Below are positions 23,009 through 31,959 of a stretch of DNA of 64,000 nt, piece after piece. The notes under the pieces were generated by a model that ran no database searches, had not been told where the DNA came from, and saw nothing but the letters and a program-made list of their open reading frames with translations. The stretch spans positions 117,229,569 to 117,293,568 of the forward strand of contig NC_061120.1 of NCBI RefSeq assembly GCF_002878395.1, in the 5' to 3' direction. The DNA is from Capsicum annuum. Lineage: Eukaryota > Streptophyta > Magnoliopsida > Solanales > Solanaceae. The position numbers and the translations under genes were made by a program. Within the stretch, counting starts at the first letter, position 1. Every line of letters starts with the position of its first letter.

Positions 23009-23225
23009 GGGGTCGTTTGCTAGTTGGGTAGGATAATGCAGTACTAATAATGTAGGTATTAGTTATGCCGATATTAATTATTCCACATTCTACCATGAAA
23101 TATAATACACCAATTCCCTCATAACTTATACATGTATTAGTTATGAGGGTTTCTAAAGTGCAAAATAGACGTCATAATAATTTTATGCATGAATGACATG
23201 CATCCTAACTAGCTACCAAATGTTT
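23009..23225. mobile_element. hAT-like MITE in the intron
   Basis: The left end GGGGTCGTTTGCTAGTTGGG and the right end CTAACTAGCTACCAAATG are imperfect inverted matches. GGGGTCGTTTG...CCAAACGACC ends are common in Solanaceae hAT MITEs. The interior is rich in TATTAGT and ATTAATAC words. No target duplication is preserved. About 217 bp, non-coding. Confidence 0.65.
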
Positions 23226-23719
23226 TGTAACTTATATAAAAATTAATACATGGATAAGCTAACTCTTTACTTGACGAGAAGTGCTTTCTCGCCAGCAAAC
23301 TCATACGTACACACACTTAGGAACACCCCTTTCTGCATATTCAAACAAGACTCTAGGAATTGATAAGAAACAATAGAACAACTGGCCATTCGAGACCAGG
23401 TATTTATAGAATCATCTTTAACTGATGACAATGCAGGGCACTAAAGAAAAGATACCTGAATTTGTTATTGTTGTATGATATCTTTTTCATAGTTGTGACA
23501 GAATTGTAATTTGTTTCCTAATACGATCAAAATTCGGCTTAAGATTTATGGTCACTATGCTTCATTGAGATTCAACTCGAGTAGAGAAATTTTAATTTGG
23601 AGTGATTCCATTGAAGAATTACTGCATATCATGTAGAACTTTCTTTTCCATTGTCTAGGACAGTAAGTACGTTAATATGTTCGGGTGCAATTCTTTTTGT
23701 TTTGAATCAATCTGTACGT

Positions 23720-24070
23720 AGTCAGAAAATTCAGAAGTAATGAGTTGTGGGAGGAAATGCAAGTTTAGTTGGACATGGAAAGTAACCACAATAGCTCACG
23801 CATTAAGGAATCAAAGATGTTTTGAAGGAAAAATCAGCCCAATCCAGAAGATAAAGCTCAATTGTGTTTTGCTTTTTCATTTTTGGTGTAAACAAGAGAA
23901 CATAGATGATATTGAGTTGCTATTGCAAACTTTAGAGTCCTTTATAGAGAAGTAGATGTTTTTATCATACACTTTCTAAAATAAAAAAAGATATTTTTAT
24001 CATACTCTCTGTAATTATAGTTTTGATAGCTTCTATGATTTAATACAAGTTGTTGCCGTTTAAAAAAAAA
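23720..24070 (+). mobile_element. 5'-truncated L1-type LINE, 3' end with A tail
   Basis: The frame 23740-23955 encodes HALRNQRCFEGK and NCVLLFHFWCKQENIDD, resembling the C-terminal region of Solanaceae LINE reverse transcriptases (usually WKERN-R-FEGK and LLFHFWCK). It is followed by about 100 bp of untranslated sequence and an A run at about 24061-24070. Only the 3' end is present, as expected from incomplete target-primed reverse transcription. The stop follows ESFIEK at 23955. Confidence 0.7.
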
Positions 24071-24569
24071 ATTGATGTAATTAAGCAAATTGGATTGCAT
24101 AAACATTTGCTTGGCATGCTAGGCATGCTAGGCTTAAGATATAATTCAGACTTCTTGCCGAACTATTTTAGTTTAAGCCATTAAACATGTAAATTACTTC
24201 AAGTAAATAAGTAGGTGGGTGGTCTGTTTATCACATGCACGAGTCAGGATAACGTCAAATTCTTGGGTCACTTTTCTTCGACATGTCTACATTTGTAGAA
24301 AATGTTTCCAGCCTCCCGTCAGCTAACCACTTCCTTATTGTTTTAACATGTTTCTCAGTTTTGGTCAACTTCCTGACAATATCTTGAGTCTTGACAACCC
24401 CAAATAGGAAAATTCAGTATTACCTGTTGGGATAATTTCTATGATGCATTCAAGAACATTAGATAATGGAAAAACTGAAGTTTAGATGTCATGTTTGAAT
24501 CATAATTCTATCCTATGTCATGATCATGAGTTTTCTGTTGTTAAAATAATACATCACTTATAATCGACA

Positions 24570-24690
24570 CCATGTACGTAGCGGGAAAGGAGGAGATGGC
24601 TTAAGGAGCCAAATTAGTGTGCGTGGCCCTTCCCCAGACCCTACATAAAAGCGGGATGCTTTGTGCACCGGGCCGCTCCTTGACCCGTCC
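24570..24690. mobile_element. SINE fragment (SolS/TS-like core)
   Basis: The stretch GTGGCCCTTCCCCAGACCCT, followed by a GCGGGATGCTTTGTGCACCGGG-type segment split here by small changes, matches the well-known 3' core of Solanaceae SINEs. The tRNA-derived 5' part with A and B boxes is not recognisable. Ends are approximate. Confidence 0.7.
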
Positions 24691-24709
24691 CTAACAAATT
24701 TATTAAGTT

Positions 24710-24815
24710 CCGACATAAAACATATTCTGTCCGGGATTCACAGGTATCATTGGAGTTATTGACTGCTAGCATATCTTTTTTTTTTTTTTTTTTGTGGTAA
24801 TTGCTAGCATACCTA
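24710..24815. repeat. Oligo-T run flanked by short direct repeats
   Basis: About 18 T (near 24776-24794) lie between two copies of a GCTAGCATA-containing word (near 24763-24772 and 24803-24812). This could be the scar of a very short retroposed insert or a replication slip. Confidence 0.5.
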
Positions 24816-25220
24816 TTTGCAACCAAAATAACATTGTATTTGTCTTACAGTGTATATGTTTATCTCACACTGTTTCTTGTGATTGAAAGCAATACTATTC
24901 CTTAAACAGTGCCTCCATTAGATGGCTAATGTCATCCAAGATACTAGATATTGTTAACTAGGAGTGTTGTTGTTTATAAGATGGGTCCTGCCTTCCTGAG
25001 GTGTGAAGTTGAATATATAATTTGCCTGTTGACCAGGATGTATGCTCTGAATTCATGCTTTTGTTAAATTATGAATATGATAGCAGGACGGCTTACATCT
25101 TTCTTATTCCTTTGTAAATAATAGTCTTCACTTATAAAAAATTAGTCTTCATGTAAAAGAACATCTTTTGTGATTTCATTATGGTATAAAGTTATTTTAG
25201 ACTTGCTTTTTTAGAATAAT

Positions 25221-25300
25221 GATGCTAAGCATATCGTGTCATGTGTGAGAAACTCTACCTGATGTTAAGCATATTGTGCCATGTCTGCGGAACTGGAAGT
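25221..25300 (+). repeat. Two tandem copies of a 40-bp unit
   Basis: 25221-25260 and 25261-25300 both start GATG-TAAGCATAT and continue GT-CCATGT-like to AACT; they differ at a few positions. Confidence 0.8.
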
Positions 25301-25360
25301 CTCAAGATTAGTAGTACCAGCCAATTACTTACAAAATTGTACTAAAGAGGTATAATGCGT

Positions 25361-25528
25361 TTAATGGTGCCGCAGAATATCTGGGTGTTCATGGAAACAA
25401 TTCTTGATATTTGTGCTTCACTGTTAGCTCAATGCTATATGTATTTAATGGTGCTTAAGAACATTTGTGTGTTCATGGCAACAACAATTAATATGTATGA
25501 ATGTCAGTGAGGAAAGTCGCAAATTGTA
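25361..25528 (+). repeat. Two diverged tandem copies of an 84-bp unit
   Basis: TTAATGGTGC at 25361 and 25445 each start a unit with GTGTTCATGG-AACAA further on. The copies are more diverged than the adjacent 40-bp pair. Confidence 0.65.
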
Positions 25529-25639
25529 TAAGTATATTGCCACCAAAGTGGGGTCTAAGGAGGGTAGGTAGAGTGTATGTAGGTAGGTTGTTTCCTATAG
25601 ACCCCTGACTCAACACAACATTGTAGAAGAGGACGTAAT

Positions 25640-27075
25640 AGAATTACAAGAAACAATGTAGTACCAAAGAACATATAGTAGCATAAACATGGCTACCACA
25701 GAATAATACGACAGTCCATCTACCCTCACGCAACAGGCATCACCAAAATAAAACAAGAAACTACCAACGTATCACGACGTTTATTGGTGCAGACAACAAA
25801 ACAAAACACTCCTACATACTAGCTAGGACACTTTTTTCTACTAACTGTGTACCCTAATCTGCTTCATCCATACCTTCCTATCTAGGGTCATGTCCTCGGT
25901 AAGCTGTAACTGCGTCATATTATGTTTAATAACTTCTCTCTAATATTTCTTCGGTCTACCTCTACCTTATCTGAATTTATCCATAGCCAACATCTCACGC
26001 TTTCGTACTAGAGCATCTATGTATCTTCTTTATCACATGTCCGAATCATCTCAATCTTGCTTCCCACATCTTGTCTTCCACTGTAGTCTCTCCCACCTTG
26101 TCTCGGATATCCTTATTTTCTAATCATATATTTCCTAGTAAATGCACACATCCATTACAATATCGTTATCTCCGCCACCTTCATCCTCTATACTTGAGAA
26201 TTCTTGATGGGCCAACACTCCTCCCCATACAACATAGTCAGTCTAATCTCAACTCTGTAGAATTTGCTTTTAAGTTTAGGAGGCACCTTTTTATCACACA
26301 AGACTCCAGATGCAATCCTTCATTTCATCCACCCTGCACTAATATGGTGAGTAACATCCTCGTTAATCTCACTATTTTCTTAAATAATAGACTCAAGACA
26401 CTTGAAACTACCTCTCTTCTGAATGGCCTGTGCATCAAGCCTCATGTCCATATCAGTCTCATGTGTCACCCACTGAACTTGCATTCCAAATATCTCGTCT
26501 TGATCCTGCTCAACCTAAACTCTTTAGACTCCAAGGTCTGTCTCCAAACCTCCAATGTAGTGTTAACTCTTACGTGAGTGTCGTCAATTAAAACCACGTT
26601 ATCTGCAAATAACATACACCATGACACCTCACCTTAAATTTGTTGCGTCAATACATCCATCACCACGACAAATAAAAATGAGAAAGTGCTCTGAGTCTCC
26701 CCTCGTAGTTCTAACTCGAGTCTTGGCTCCTCGTATATGTCCTTAATCGACGTAGTGTACGCCACAGGTGCACCTCTAGCCTCCAAGCACCTCTACAGAA
26801 CCTCCCCAGCGACTTTGTCGTAAGCCTTTTCTTAGGTGAATGAAACTTATGTGCAAGTGTATTCCTCTCCCTATACTACTTCACCAGCCTTCTCACAAGG
26901 TGGATGACTTTTGTAGTCAAGCGTCTTAACTTGAATTTGAACGGATTTTCAAAAATAATCACGATCCTTCTCAACCTCAACTCTACCACGCTTTCCTAAG
27001 CCCTCATAGTGTGACTCAACAACTTAATACCCCTATAGTTGCTATTCTGAATGTAACCGTTGTTCTTATATAATG
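25640..27075 (-). mobile_element. RTE-clade LINE, decayed antisense copy
   Basis: On the minus strand, from 27060 down to 25860, translated pieces read [58 protein letters not shown] and then the C-terminal TLYGEECWP and GRGRPKKY-REVI-like segments. This is the order of the RTE reverse transcriptase and tail. The active box is FADN rather than FADD, and stops and frameshifts are frequent. The plus-strand frame 26071-26577 is a shadow. The endonuclease half is not present. Confidence 0.85.
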
Positions 27076-27080
27076 GAATC

Positions 27081-27340
27081 TGTGAGAAATATAAATGAAA
27101 AATATTATTGAATTGTTATAACTACATTATTACATTGAGGCCTTATTTATAGACAATACATTCCAATCTTTTTCCTAGACACTATATTACAATCCTTTAC
27201 TAAGTAGGATTTTATATGTTATTCCTATTCCTACTCATATTCTAACTCCCCCTCAAGCTGGTGCATAGAAGACATATGTACCAAACTTGTTATGGATGTA
27301 GCTAATATGAGAATCGGGACTTGGTGAAGATATCTGCAAG
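27081..27340 (-). mobile_element. Copia element fragment, antisense: short LTR and pol 3' end
   Basis: On the minus strand LADIFTKS and then KVWYICL-LCTSL lead to a CTTGAGGGGGAG polypurine tract (complement at 27244-27257), the standard 3' end of plant Copia pol. It is followed by a short LTR (about 27081-27244) ending CTCACA on the minus strand. The LTR holds TATAAATAAGGCC. LTR length is about 165 bp. The rest of pol is missing; upstream sequence on the minus strand is unrelated tandem-repeat DNA. Confidence 0.72.
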
Positions 27341-27621
27341 AAAACTGATAAGGACTGCTTTGAAGGTCTGGGAGACCTTAATTGAAACGGAACAAATTGA
27401 AAAAATGATTCGAAAAGTAGTAAATATTGCCGTAAAGTGGATGTGTCGCTGGAACATTATCGAAAACTGGTATAAAATATACGGGTCATCTCAAAATCAA
27501 GAGACGAGTAGATCTTGAACATGAAAGTCACCAAAAACTTAGCCGAAACATGCTCACACGTCGGATTATTAGATTTGATGAATGAAAAGTGACTAAAATC
27601 TGAGGAAAAAAAAGTATATGG
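27341..27621. other. Unassigned DNA between Copia end and tandem arrays
   Basis: A 65-codon plus-strand frame (27321-27518) has no recognisable domain. The DNA is A/G-rich on the plus strand and probably part of the same composite insert as the arrays that follow. Confidence 0.4.
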
Positions 27622-27806
27622 GTAGGGTCAGAATGATGACACGACCCTACTGAAAAAGAGAAATATGTGTAGGGTCGGAATGATGGAACGACCCTATTGA
27701 GAAATAGAAATTATATGAATAGGGTCGAAATGATGGCACGATCCTACTGGAAAAGAGAAATTATATTGGCAGGGTCGGAATGATGGCACGATCCTGCTGA
27801 AAAAGA
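27622..27806 (+). repeat. Minisatellite, four units of about 50 bp, each a hairpin
   Basis: AGGGTC occurs at 27624, 27671, 27721 and 27771. In each unit it is followed by GGAATGATGGCAC and then by the complementary GACCCT or a variant, so every unit can fold into a short stem. The units are joined by a GAAAAAGAGAAAT-like linker. Confidence 0.85.
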
Positions 27807-28069
27807 TCTGAGGAGTCACCGGAAAGACGTACAGAACTATGTAAATTAAATCTGAGGAGTCACTAGAAAGATGCATGGTGCTATGCGACTCAGATATGAG
27901 ATAGTAGTTTGAAAAGATGCACGGTGCTACGCAAATCAGATATGAGAAAATAGTCACCGAAAAGAAGTACGGTGCTAAGAAAAATAGATATGAAAAAGTA
28001 GTCACGGGACATTTGCATGGTGCTACGCAAAGATATGAGAAAATAGTCACTAGAAAGATGCACAGTGAG
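27807..28069 (+). repeat. Second minisatellite, about six units of 38-48 bp
   Basis: Units start GATATGAGAAAATAGTCAC or a variant (TCTGAGGAGTCAC in the first two) and contain GATGCACGGTGCTACGCAA-like sequence. It follows the hairpin array directly. Short ORFs on both strands (27694-28128 minus, 27917-28252 plus) are translations of this array. Confidence 0.82.
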
Positions 28070-28079
28070 TCAGTGACCC

Positions 28080-28420
28080 AACTTTTGGTAAACTTGTACT
28101 CCAAATATTCTATCTTACTCCTACTCAATTTGAACCCTTTAGACTCAAGGGTCTGTCTTCACATCTCTAATTTATCATTCACACCCCCTCGCGTCTCATC
28201 AATCAAAACTACATCATCTGCGAAAAGCATACACCAAGGCACCTCTCCTTGAATACGCCGCGTCAACACATCCATCACCACAACAAACAAAAACGGAGTA
28301 AGAGTAGATCCCTGATGCAACCCTGTCAAGACAGGGAAATGCTCTGAATCTCCTCCCGCCGTCCTCACTTGGGTCTTAGCTCCATCATACATGTCCTTGA
28401 TATATCTTAGGGCAAAACAA
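28080..28420 (-). mobile_element. RTE-clade LINE, second antisense fragment (RT core)
   Basis: The minus-strand frame 28392-28159 encodes MYDGAKTQVRT, GLHQGSTLTPFLF and CMLFADDVVLID, and the adjacent SRSKIEYLEYKF follows to about 28080. This is the RT core with an intact FADD box. It covers part of what the copy at 25640-27075 also carries, so it is a separate insertion, not the other half of that copy. Both ends are cut. Confidence 0.85.
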
Positions 28421-28429
28421 ATGTAAATG

Positions 28430-28619
28430 GGCAGAGTGTCTTAAGTAGTTTAGATTGTTTTCCTACTTTATAGAGCTATTCTGAGTTTTTTCAGATGGTT
28501 TTATAGATATAGGTGATGTTTAGTAATTGGTGTATTGAGGATCACTATCTGAGTCCAATAGCTAGTTTGTACATGATGTTTACTGGTTGAATAAAACTTA
28601 TCATTTGACCAAAAAAAAA
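28430..28619 (+). mobile_element. Probable LINE 3' tail ending in an A run
   Basis: A segment ending GGTTGAATAAAACTTATCATTTGACC and nine A at about 28610-28618 resembles the 3' untranslated tail of Solanaceae L1 LINEs (here shown in parts). No coding sequence is present. Confidence 0.5.
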
Positions 28620-29216
28620 GGTTCAGTCAGTTTTCTATTGCATTAGAGTTTCATTTGGGATACTTCATTAATTTGGTTCTCTGAAAATGTTTTAATTTGC
28701 ATATTGTAGAAGCAAGTTGAATCCAATTGCTAATTCGAGTTCGGAAATAGACCCATATTTGTTGAGATCACAGTGTTCTAGCATTAGATGAGTTTAAATT
28801 AGGGGTCATCTGGCTTATTACTAATTTATTCTTCCATGCGGAATAAAATTATGTTAAGCTAATGATTGTTACAGGCATGGTGTATAGAATACTATAACGT
28901 CATTATGTCATGTTATAAAGCTATATGAGACACACTACCATAACTGACGTGTACCTAGAATGATTCCTTCTATTCTGTGTGATAAATGTGTGAGCTCTCA
29001 GTTATTATTTGAAAACTGCAACTTGTTCAACTCACTTTAGTGACTTGCTCAATGCACTTCTGTTTTAAGGTAAAGAGAATAGGAATCTGCTTAGTGGTCT
29101 CAGATTTATGAGCGTTATCCAAATTGAGATGCAATTCTATAGTTTGATTTGAAGTGTGTAGTGTATGGACTTCTGGTTGTAGTTTCCTCAATATGTTGAA
29201 AACTTTTTTGTTGCAG

Positions 29217-29632
29217 GTTTCCTTGAATCTCTTTGGAGGGACATTGATATGAATAGACTCCACCATGACCCTAATGACGATTTGAATCTTGTGATTATAT
29301 CTCATGGTCTAGCTAGTCGCGTCTTTCTGATGAAGTGGTTCAAGTGGACAGTTGAGCAGTTTGAGTATCTAAACAATTTAGGAAATTGTGAATTTCGAGT
29401 TATACAATTAGGGATTGGTGGAGAATATAGCTTAGCGGTCCACCATACTGAAGAAGAGATGCTAGAATGGGGACTATCCCCTGAAATGATTTCAGACCAA
29501 AAATGGCGTGCTCATGCTAGCAGGAGTTCGTGGAAGGACAAATGTTGTTGGTACCTTGATGCTTTCTTTGACCATCTAGCTAATTCAGATGAGGATGATT
29601 ATGATGAAGTGAAATCAAACTTTTCTGACTAG
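29217..29632 (+). CDS. Phosphoglycerate-mutase/histidine-phosphatase family gene, exon 2
   Basis: Exon 2 supplies residues 184-321. It begins by completing a Ser codon and reads FLESLWRDIDMNRL. The second conserved catalytic His is in VIISHGLASRVF (His213). The segment MKWFKWTVEQFEYLNN and the C-terminal LSPEMISDQKWRA complete the family pattern. The protein ends in an acidic tail (NSDEDDYDEV) before TAG at 29630. No stop or frameshift is seen in either exon, so this is the one gene in the window likely to be functional. No signal peptide or membrane segment is apparent, so a cytosolic location is likely. Confidence 0.9.
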
Positions 29633-29904
29633 TTTAGTGATATTTTTGGTGCATTTTTTTTTCTAGTGATTCCTTACATATGTAGCTCAAATGAGTCCTA
29701 AATTTGGTTATTGACAGAGGTAGTTGTAAGACCCATTCGACTTTTATGTGGTAGTCCACTTGAGGGGGTCTCAAAGTGTTTGTTGGTTTGGTTGCATTCA
29801 ATCTTTTGTAGTATCATGGGTGGCTCAAGAATAACGCCACAAAAACATGTTTTAGGGCTCCTAAGGGCCAGAATACACTTAAAAACTTTGTTCTTTATAT
29901 AGAT
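29633..29904 (+). other. 3' flank/UTR of the host gene
   Basis: The sequence just after the stop is T-rich and may hold the 3' untranslated region. A 63-codon frame at 29711-29902 has no recognised domain. Confidence 0.4.
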
Positions 29905-30164
29905 TTAAGTCATCGATAGATCCTTAAATTTATTTTAAAATTTTACTTGGACACCTCAACTAGGGCTAGTACCTATTAAACACCTCAATGATTTATAAAA
30001 TTGTTTCTATTAGACACTTTTTGACAATCACCAAAAAATAAAAAGTGAATGTGATGTACTCGCGTGACATGGCTAAATTGTCTAATTAAAAGATGACATG
30101 TGGCATTAAGGTCCAAAATAATAATAAAATAATTATAAGTTTTGGAAAAAAAAACTACACACCA

Positions 30165-30189
30165 CCCCCCCCCCCCCCCCCCCCCCCCC
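30165..30189. repeat. C25 homopolymer
   Basis: An unbroken run of 25 C inside the TIR element. Confidence 0.95.
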
Positions 30190-30670
30190 TTCCTTCATCT
30201 TGTTCCCAAAATAATTATTAAAAAATAATAATTTTCTTTTTTTTAAAAAAAAAGAAGATGCGCACACACAGCCCCTAACCTCCCCGCCCCCTCCTCCTCT
30301 TCATCTTGTTCCCATCCTTGGGTATTGTTCTTTATTCTTGTTTTCAAACTTAAATCTCTTTTTTTTCTCTTCTTTTTGATGTATTCGTTCTTAATTTTGA
30401 TTTTTATTTTTTAAATTTTAATGAATTCATCATAACAAATTTTAGTTTTAAATTTTATTTATGCTTGAATTTAATTTGATAAAACAGATGGAGAAGGGAA
30501 AAAGAGATAGGGTGGTAGGGATGATTTCAAGTTTTCCGATAAACAAATTAAAACGATATTAAAAATTGTGGTTGTTGTTTGAAGGGCTTAGTGGGGAGAT
30601 GAAGAAAAGAAAGGAAAAAAGGAATAAAATAGAAAAACAAGAAAACTGATGTAAATGCAGAAAAAATATG

Positions 30671-30881
30671 ACTCCCTTCATTTTAAAATAATTGAATTGT
30701 TGGAGTATTTTTTAGTGTTCAAAATAATTGAATTGTTTATTATTCAAGATAGGCGTTGGAATTTTTTTTTAATTTACCCTTCTTTAGTTAAATTTTCAAG
30801 GATGAGTTCCAATGATCATCACTAATATTTTGGAATTTGAAAAGGTCAAAAATGAAAAATCATGGCTAATTTATGTCGTTG

Positions 30882-30918
<37 letters not shown>

Positions 30919-30963
30919 ATGTGCCATATTTCAAGAATTCAATTATTTTGAAATGGAGGGAGT
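30671..30963. mobile_element. Stowaway-like MITE nested in the TIR element
   Basis: It starts ACTCCCTTCATTTTAAAATA and ends with the inverted match ATTTTGAAATGGAGGGAGT. CTCCCTTC...GGAGGGAG ends are diagnostic of Stowaway MITEs. It includes a run of 30 T (30884-30913). About 293 bp, non-coding; a frame across it (30812-31036) is spurious. Confidence 0.85.
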
Positions 30964-31145
30964 ATTTGAGACTTACCACACGCTTCAAGAAAGTGAGAAA
31001 CACATTTTTGATACATCAACATTTTGTGTTAAATAGGTACACGTTTTGAGTAGTTTAAGTGTTTAATAGGTACTAATCCTAGTTGAGGAGTCCAAGTAAA
31101 ATTTCAAAATAAGTTTAAAAACCTATTGATGACTTAAGCCTATTA

Positions 31146-31902
31146 TATAACTATTCATTAGTATGTAGATATAGTTTCAAATTAAAAAAAAGTCAGTATT
31201 GTATTTCTTATTGTATAACTTGAGAAATGTTCGTCCAATTTAATAAAATATTATTCATTGGTTTGCAGTACAATATATTGATTTTTGGTGTCAAAAATCT
31301 TATTGATAGATTACATCTTATTGATAGATTACGATTAAGTAGTTTAATTTAAAGTTCTAAAATATTAAATAAAATTTCATTAATTTAACAATAAATTTTA
31401 AAAAAATGACTATATTTCTCATGTCATGACTATGTAAGAAAATAATGAATGTTACTAAATATTAATAATAACTTTGTAATACGTATAATAGTTTCTTTGT
31501 AATACGTATAATAATTTTTAGTGGTTATAAAGAAAGTTTTTTTTTTTTTTTTTGAAAATTAAAATTAATTTTAACTTGAAATATTAAAATAAAAAACATA
31601 CAGATATGGAAAAAATATTTAATTCTCCTATATTATAAGAGGCTGTTAACATGCTTCCCGTCAACATGTCTGTTTAGTGTCATAACTAGTGTTTTTGAGT
31701 CTATTCTAATCCATTCAAATAACTTTTGTACTCTACTTCTTTATGTTTACTGCTTCAGCTTTTAAATATTTTTTCTATCTGAATATTTTGTCCTTTACTT
31801 ATGTAATGATTATCCTTTTGTCTAAGAAGTGAGTTATTGTGGACCCAAAGTTCTCAATTTCTCAACTTCTTTTGGAACATTTCTCTTGCAGTTCATTCTC
31901 TT
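31146..31902. other. AT-rich intergenic stretch, nothing recognised
   Basis: Very AT-rich with a T run near 31537-31553 and a repeated TTGATAGATTAC pair near 31300-31330. No gene or element ends seen. Confidence 0.6.
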
Positions 31903-31959
31903 TTTTTTTTATTTTTATTTTTTATTAAGGGGGATTGCATTAATATAATTAAAGTTTAG

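Larger units (their letters stand above)
22921..29216 (+). other. Single 6.3-kb intron of the host gene, loaded with transposons
   Basis: The donor GTAAGC (22921) and acceptor TTTTTTGTTGCAG (ending 29216) join exons in phase 1 and restore a Ser codon followed by FLESLWRDIDMNR, which fits the family. Inside lie a MITE, a LINE 3' piece, a SINE, two RTE LINE pieces, a Copia remnant, two minisatellites and a LINE tail, each listed separately. Most of the intron is therefore foreign DNA. Confidence 0.88.
29905..31145. mobile_element. Non-autonomous TIR element, 1.24 kb
   Basis: The left end (TTAAGTCATCGATAGATCC, then TACTTGGACACCTCAACTAG and GGTACTAAT-type words in complement) and the right end (about 31040-31140) match as inverted repeats over about 100 bp. 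TTATATA occurs immediately outside both ends, compatible with a target duplication of 7-9 bp. The interior is low in complexity (C25, T30) and contains a complete Stowaway MITE. No transposase. Superfamily probably Mutator-like. Confidence 0.78.

Noticed and set aside
26071..26577. 168-codon plus-strand ORF
   Set aside because: Shadow of the antisense RTE LINE, whose minus-strand frames carry recognisable RT motifs.
27622..28069. Possible CRISPR-like array
   Set aside because: Units are contiguous imperfect minisatellite repeats without unique spacers, in plant nuclear DNA.
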